A stretch of 64,000 bases of DNA from Odobenus rosmarus divergens (taxonomy: Eukaryota; Chordata; Mammalia; Carnivora; Odobenidae), in NCBI RefSeq assembly GCF_000321225.1, contig NW_004450397.1, positions 2,189,439 through 2,253,438 of the forward strand, written 5' to 3'. Positions 58,965-64,000 of the stretch are shown here, piece by piece (the stretch's first letter is position 1; each line of letters starts with the position of its first letter). The position numbers and the translations under genes are program-made. Under the pieces are notes generated by a model. That model was given only the letters and a program-made list of their open reading frames with translations. It did not search any database and had not been told where the DNA came from.

Positions 58965-60110
58965 CAACTATTTTGTGTTGCTTGAGATTTATTCAACTAT
59001 TTTGTGTATTGATAGTACATTCCTTTTTATTGCTAAGTAATAGTCCATTCTACGGATATATCACAATTTGTTTATCTCTTTGTTTCTTGAAAGACATTTT
59101 GTTTATTTCCAGTTTGGGGATAGTACAGATAAAGCTGTAGTGAACACTATTGTGTACAGATTTTTGTGTGAACATAACACTTCAGTTTTCTAGGATATAT
59201 GACTAAGAGTGCAATTGCTGAGTTGTATGGTAAATAGATATTTAACTTTATAAAAAACCGCCCAACTATTTTGCAGTGTAACTATGCTATTTTACATTCT
59301 CACTGGCAGTATATGAAAAAGTGCCTCTACATTTTCACCAGAATTTGGTACTACCAGTATTTTTTTATCATCTTAACCATTCTTTTTTTTTTTAAAGATT
59401 TTATTTATTTATTTGAGAGAGAGAATGAGAGAGAGAGAGAGAGAGCACATGAGAGGGGGGAGGGTCAGAGGGAGAAGCAGACTCCCCGCCGAGCAGGGAG
59501 CCCGATGCGGGACTCAATCCCGGGACTCCAGGATCATGACCTGAGCCGAAGGCAGTCGCTTAACCAACTGAGCCACCCAGGCACCCCTATTATCTTAACC
59601 ATTCTAACAGGTATATAATAGTAGCTCATCTGGTTTTAATTTGTGTTTCTCTAATGGCTAATGATGTTGTACATGTTTTCATGCACTTATTTTCCATCTA
59701 TATATGTTTTTTGGTGAAATATCTCTTCATATTCTGGCTCATTTTCTAATTGGATTATTCATTTTCTTGCTGTTGAGTTTCTGTTAAAAGTTCTTTAAAT
59801 ATTCTGAGTGCATATCCTTTCTTGGAAATTCTGTGTGAAGTTTAGATTGGGGTTTTTTGTCTGTTTGTTTTGATTTTTACTTATAAATTACTGATTATTC
59901 CAATACTGTTTGATGAAAATTCAGAAGCAAAAACACACAAAAAATTCTGTGCCATTTATTCCTCCACTAATACCATACAGTCTTGATTACTATAGCCACA
60001 TAGTAAGTCTTAAAATAATGTGATTCCTTCAGGGTTTTTTTTTCTTTTCCTTCTTTCTTTCTTTTCTTTTTTTTTTTTTCCCAAAATTTTTCTGGCTCTT
60101 TGAGTTCCTT
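58965..60110 (-). mobile_element. Old L1 ORF2 C-terminal region (antisense), split by a SINE
   Basis: 'aatagtccattctacggata', 'agtgcaattgctgagttgta', 'aatttgtgtttctctaatgg' and 'taccatacagtcttgattac' follow the reverse complement of an L1M ORF2 end, with deletions. A SINE interrupts it at 59384-59587. The left edge has 'caactattttgtgt' twice, at 58965-58978 and 58994-59007. Confidence 0.78.
59384..59587 (-). mobile_element. Young CAN SINE nested in old L1 (antisense)
   Basis: Poly(T), 'aaagattttatttatttatt', GA-rich body, 'gagcccgatgcgggactcaa' and 'aaccaactgagccacccagg'. The flanking duplication core 'atcttaaccattct' is perfect at 59370-59383 and 59592-59605. A 115-codon frame at 59271-59618 is a read-through of L1 and SINE. 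Confidence 0.95.
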
Positions 60111-62640
60111 TGTCTTACTAACTCTATTTTTCTTTCCCCACATCCAAAATCACTTTAGCTGGTTTTTCTGGTCAATAAGTTGCCTTATTCCCTCTCTAGT
60201 TAATATCTGTAGTTTTTTTTTTTTTTTTCTTTTCTAACCCTCACTAGTGTCTTATTTATCCCTAGTTGTTTTTTCATGCTTCTCCTAAATTAAATTCCTT
60301 ATAGACTCTTCTCTAATAATCCATCCTATGTTTTTTTCTTAAAATTTCAATTGAAGATTACTCCCTCCTAAGAAGCCTCCTGGCCTAGCCTCTGATGGCC
60401 ACACTTTTTTTTCCCTATTTCCTTTTCCTTATTAGAGTCAGACTGTGAGTTTTTAAGACCTTAAGCACACACAAAAAAATCACCCCTCCCACATATAATT
60501 AAGAATGAAAACAACCATAAAAGATGTGTATAAAAGTCCATCAAAATTTTATTTTTCCCCACAAAAACCCCTTCAATGCTACTCTATTTACTTATATTTC
60601 AAAATATAAAACTCTTTTAAAAATTTTCTATCTCTTTTTTTTTTCCCTTTTCTCTTTGCCCTTTATCCTCCTTCCCATTTTGGTGCAGCTGCTTTGCTGG
60701 TGCCTTAGGCACATGCTTTGTCTTTCTATTGGGGAATTCAACACTGGCTTTTATGAATAATTTATTCTATGTCATAAAGCACTCATGTTTCTGTTCTAGT
60801 TGTCTTTATCTTTGTTGTCCTTCTGCCCAATCATAATCTCCTATTTTCTGCACCTTTTCAGATACCCTCCGGAGCCCCTAATAGTTAGCTAATGCCATGC
60901 CACCTCATATTCTGTCTCACCTTATCCCTCAGGATCTACTCTTAAATCTTTGCCCCTTTTCAAAATAAACAGTTACTTTCTATAGTCTCCCATATAGATT
61001 TGTTACAATTGTTCCATGGGTTGCAAATAGTTAAATTACGCCTTTGTGACTTCTCTCTCCTTAGAAAGATATGTGTCCTGCCGTGCCTGAATTTAAATAA
61101 ATGGTTCCATACAGTTTCTTTCCATTCATTACCTTCTGCAATAAGATATCTTTGGCCTTGTCCTCACATAGCTATATTGAATGGAACCTAAAGAAATCTG
61201 AGCACCTTTTGAAACTTTCTCTCTTTGAATAATTTATTAACATCTATAAGATAGAGTGATGAGAGAATTAAACTTAGATGAAAATACTGCCTACAAATAT
61301 TGTCTTTCTGTAGGTGGTAACACCACTCAACTATAATACTCCTTTTTAATGTGCAATTTCTACTCAACACTAAATGAGTAAATTCTCTAATCAATTAAAA
61401 CATTTTGCCAAGATGATCACAACTCTTCACTTTCAAATATGTATTATTTGTTTGTACGTGAGGTCTTTGGTACTCAACCTTTCTCAACAAAGCAAATAAA
61501 TTTCACTGTAGGATTGAAAGAATATTCTCACTGAATACTTAACTCCAAATATTATTTACCATGCCTACATGTGCGCCTCATTTTGATTGCATAATGAGGT
61601 ATATGAAAGCAGGTTTGAGTCTGACGAAATTAAAGACCCATGTCTATGTACATCTATGTACAAAGATGTCTCTACTTCTATATGCAGGTGAGGAAATTCT
61701 AATCAGCAGATCCAGATTATTTTCTAAAACTAACATTAATTAAGATGACTTCTTTCTTTCTGCCCCTTTAGCATGTCTTTACTGAATAACTCTACTTCAC
61801 TGAGTACAAGCCTAACATGTGTGAACAAAATGTAGCCTTTATTCGGATGACACAGAAATATATAATGTTGGATCAGAAGCAACTGAATCTTCTTTCAATG
61901 CCTATATCTGTAGTTAGGTGACATGAACTGCACATATTTCTTATTCATGAGTTCTACTTCATGACAAGGAGGACTCACCTGCATCTTAAATGGTTATAAG
62001 CCATTAATGTATTCTAGCTTGGAATTAGATAAGCTAAATAAGAAAAATAAGAATAAATAAGCTAGATAAGAAAAAGTTCACGGAATGGCTGCTTCACACA
62101 CATCAAGCCTTCTCATTTGGATTCCCGCTCCTGTGGCCTGCAGCAGTCTTTGCAAATGATCTTTATTTCCCTTTATTCTTCTAAAAATTAAGAAAAAATG
62201 AGATTTTGAAAAAACATTTTTACACTATCAAATTACTTTTTTCTTTTCATATAGTCATAGATTTTTTTTTTGTCCTAACATGTATATGCTGTTGGAAGGG
62301 TCTATAAACAGAGACACACTCCTCTCATGTTTAAATGCCCTTCCGTCCCCTTCATCTTTGTCTGTTTCAGATGGAAGAAGAACACAGGACATATAGCTCT
62401 GTAACAATGTCTTCTCCTATACGGAAGGTCTCCAGGGCACTGCACTGAAGTCAGTAGCTTCTAGTGAGTCTTTGTGCCTTCCCAAGGTGTTTAAAAAACA
62501 CTAGGTAGGATGGCATCTTGCTTGCCTTAGAAATGAGTTGTTTTTCATTTCCCCTTTGACAGTTTTCTTCATAATACCTTTGGCATAAGTTGATTAATAC
62601 TTATTCTTGGAAACACTTTTATTTTAGTGGCCAAGACTTG
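60111..62640. other. Unassigned intronic DNA, pyrimidine-rich to 60.7 kb
   Basis: T runs at about 60066-60080 and 60215-60229 and general C+T richness to 60.7 kb. No repeat family or gene was assigned in the remainder. Confidence 0.4.
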
Positions 62641-63814
62641 TTTTTTTAATTTTTATTTTTTTAAATTTTTATTTAAATTTTAGTTAACATACAGTGCAAT
62701 ATTGGTTACAGGAATAGAATTCAATGATTCATCACTTACACACAAACACCAGCACTCATCACAGCAGGTACCCTCTTTAATACCCAATCCCCCATCTGGC
62801 CCATCCCCTTCCCCTACCCACCTCCCTCCATCAACCCTCAGTTTGTCCTCTGTAGTTAAGAGTCTCTTATGGTTTGTTTCTCCTCTCTCCTTCCCCCCCT
62901 TTCCATTTATTCATCTGTTTTGTTTATCTTAATTTCCACATATGAGTGAAATCGTAGGTATTTGTCTTTCTCTGATTGACTTATTTCATTTAGCATAATA
63001 CATTCTAGCTCCATCCATGTTATTGCAAATGGCAAGATTTGATTCTTTTTGATGGCCGAGTAATATTCCATTATATATATTATGCATATATTTAAAATAT
63101 TCCATTATTATATATAATATTTTAAATATATGTAATATATATGTGTATACCACATCTTCTTTATCCATTCCTCAGTCAGTGAACACTTGGTCTCTCTCCA
63201 TAGTTTTGCTATTGTTGCATGTTCTCCTTCGAATCTGTATTTTTGCATACTTTGGGTAAATATCTAGTAGTACAATTGCTGGTTTGTAGGCTAGTTCTAT
63301 TTTTAACTTTTAGGGGAGGCTTCAAACTGTTCTCCAGAGTGGCTTCTGACCAACAGTACAAGGGATTCCCCTTTCTCTGCTTCCTTGCCTAAACCTGTTG
63401 TTTCTTGGGTTGTTAATTTTAGCCATTCCGACAAGTGTGAGGTGGTATCTCATTGTGGTTTTGATTTGATTTTCCTGATGATAAGTGATATTGACCATCT
63501 TTTCATGTGTCTGTTAGCCATCTGTATGTCTTCTTTGGAAAAGTGTCTATTCATGTCTTCTGTGCATTTCTCAACTGGGTTATTTGTTTTTTGGGTGTTG
63601 TGTTTGATAAATTCTTTATAGATTTTGGATACTAACCCTTAATCAGAAATCTCATTTACAAATATCTTCTTCAATTCTGAAGGTTGCCTTTTGTTTTGTT
63701 GATTGTTTCCTTCACTGTGCAGAAGCTTTTTATCTTGATGAAATCCCAATAGTCCATTTTTGCTTTGGTTTCCCTTGCCTTCAGAGACATGTCTAGTTAG
63801 AAGTTGCTATGGCC
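62641..63814 (-). mobile_element. Carnivore L1 ORF2 C-terminus and 3' UTR (antisense), cut by a younger L1
   Basis: 'attttagttaacatacagtg', 'tcagtttgtcctctgtagtt', 'tatttcatttagcataatac', 'gatggccgagtaatattcca' and 'gagacatgtctagttagaag' run in order as the reverse complement of an L1 3' UTR and ORF2 end. At about 63063-63142 the match is broken by an AT-rich expansion with 'atattccatta' repeated. The element stops at 63814 where sense L1 sequence begins, and it should resume beyond the window. Confidence 0.9.
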
Positions 63815-64000
63815 GGGGGGGCAGAGCAAGATGGCAGAGGAGTAGGAGACCTGGATTTCGTCTGGTCTCAGGAAATCAGCTGAATAGGGATCAAACCATG
63901 CTGAACACCTATGAACTCAACAGGAGATCGAAGATAAGAATAGTAACAACACTCTGAACAGAAAAGCGACCACTTTCTGGAAGTCATCTTCCATCCCCTC
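63815..64000 (+). mobile_element. 5' end of a young LINE-1 (5' UTR), continues past the window
   Basis: A G-run, 'gcagagcaagatggcagagg', 'gacctggatttcgtctggtc', 'tgaactcaacaggagatcga' and 'cagaaaagcgaccactttct' match the start of the carnivore L1 5' UTR. It contains the YY1-type motif CAAGATGGCAG at 63827-63837. Because the copy begins at the natural first bases, it was not 5'-truncated on insertion. ORF1 and ORF2 would lie outside the window. Confidence 0.85.

Larger units (their letters stand above)
43594..64000 (+). other. SPAG16: SPAG16 intron downstream of exon B (partial)
   Basis: The intron starts gtaaga. No further SPAG16 exon was found in the remaining 20.4 kb, so the next WD40 exon lies outside the window. 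The stretch contains most of the young mobile elements of the region and the 52/55-kb duplicated segment. Confidence 0.85.

Noticed and set aside
58965..59007. 14-bp direct repeat 'caactattttgtgt' as a target-site duplication
   Set aside because: The 15 bases between the copies contain no mobile element or tail, and the adjacent SINE fragment is outside them; a small local duplication is more likely.
59271..59618. 115-codon open frame
   Set aside because: It reads through an antisense L1 remnant into a CAN SINE; no coding signal.
1..64000. CRISPR arrays, operons, phage or bacterial defence systems, tRNA/rRNA genes
   Set aside because: The DNA is mammalian intron; no regularly spaced repeats, gene clusters or structured RNA genes were seen. 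tRNA-like A/B boxes occur only inside SINEs.

Overview
This is nuclear DNA from a carnivoran mammal. The best evidence is about fifteen tRNA-derived CAN SINEs (heads such as 'gggtggctcagttggttaag', (AAAT)n-A tails, clean target-site duplications) and young carnivore-type LINE-1 copies, found only in Carnivora. The late-subfamily SINE bodies, with '(t/g)ctgaccctc...cattctctctctctcaaataaataaa'-like 3' halves, look more like arctoid caniforms (bears, seals, mustelids) than dog; that is an inference from remembered consensus forms. The DNA is A+T-rich, has no CpG island and has no prokaryotic gene organisation.

Only one gene is visible: two internal coding exons of SPAG16 (PF20), a WD40 protein of the axonemal central apparatus, at 3745-3888 and 43408-43593 on the + strand. 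Both are phase 2-2. They join in frame across a 39.5-kb GT-AG intron and rebuild one WD40 blade at the junction; the second exon holds the next blade. All other sequence is SPAG16 intron: 3.7 kb upstream, 39.5 kb between, and 20.4 kb downstream. No other convincing protein-coding or RNA gene was found. The many short ORFs fall in repeats, low-complexity DNA or chance open frames.

Layout: 1-3.7 kb, intron with MIR, L2, a CAN SINE and half of a 130-bp duplication. 3.7-4.3 kb, exon A then an old L1 3' UTR. 4.3-11.3 kb, mostly unassigned A+T-rich DNA. 11.3-14.1 kb, an L1 complex in two orientations with a SINE nested in it. 14-21 kb, sparse repeats, an MLT1-type LTR and a 184-bp polypurine tract. 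21-23 kb, L2 split by an MLT1-type LTR, then a nested SINE-in-SINE and another SINE. 24-25.6 kb, old L1 pieces. 25.6-30.6 kb, quiet DNA with a candidate conserved element. 30.6-33.1 kb, a carnivore L1 nested in an older L1. 33-43 kb, quiet DNA with L1, L2, MIR and SINE pieces. 43.4 kb, exon B. 45-46 kb, a young 5'-truncated L1. 50.6-51.4 kb, a long L2. 51.9-55.3 kb, a locally duplicated segment whose first copy is itself tandemly duplicated and interrupted by an L1 tail. 53-56 kb, four SINEs, two of them an inverted pair. 58-60 kb, MLT1 and L1 with a SINE. 62.6-63.8 kb, an antisense L1, into which an apparently 5'-complete young L1 is inserted at 63.8 kb and runs off the window.

I found no sign of a previously undescribed biological system. 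The most useful leads are structural: the 5'-complete L1, the two local duplications, a 16-bp A-rich insert between direct repeats, the inverted SINE pair, the polypurine tract and the weak donor at the start of a very long intron.
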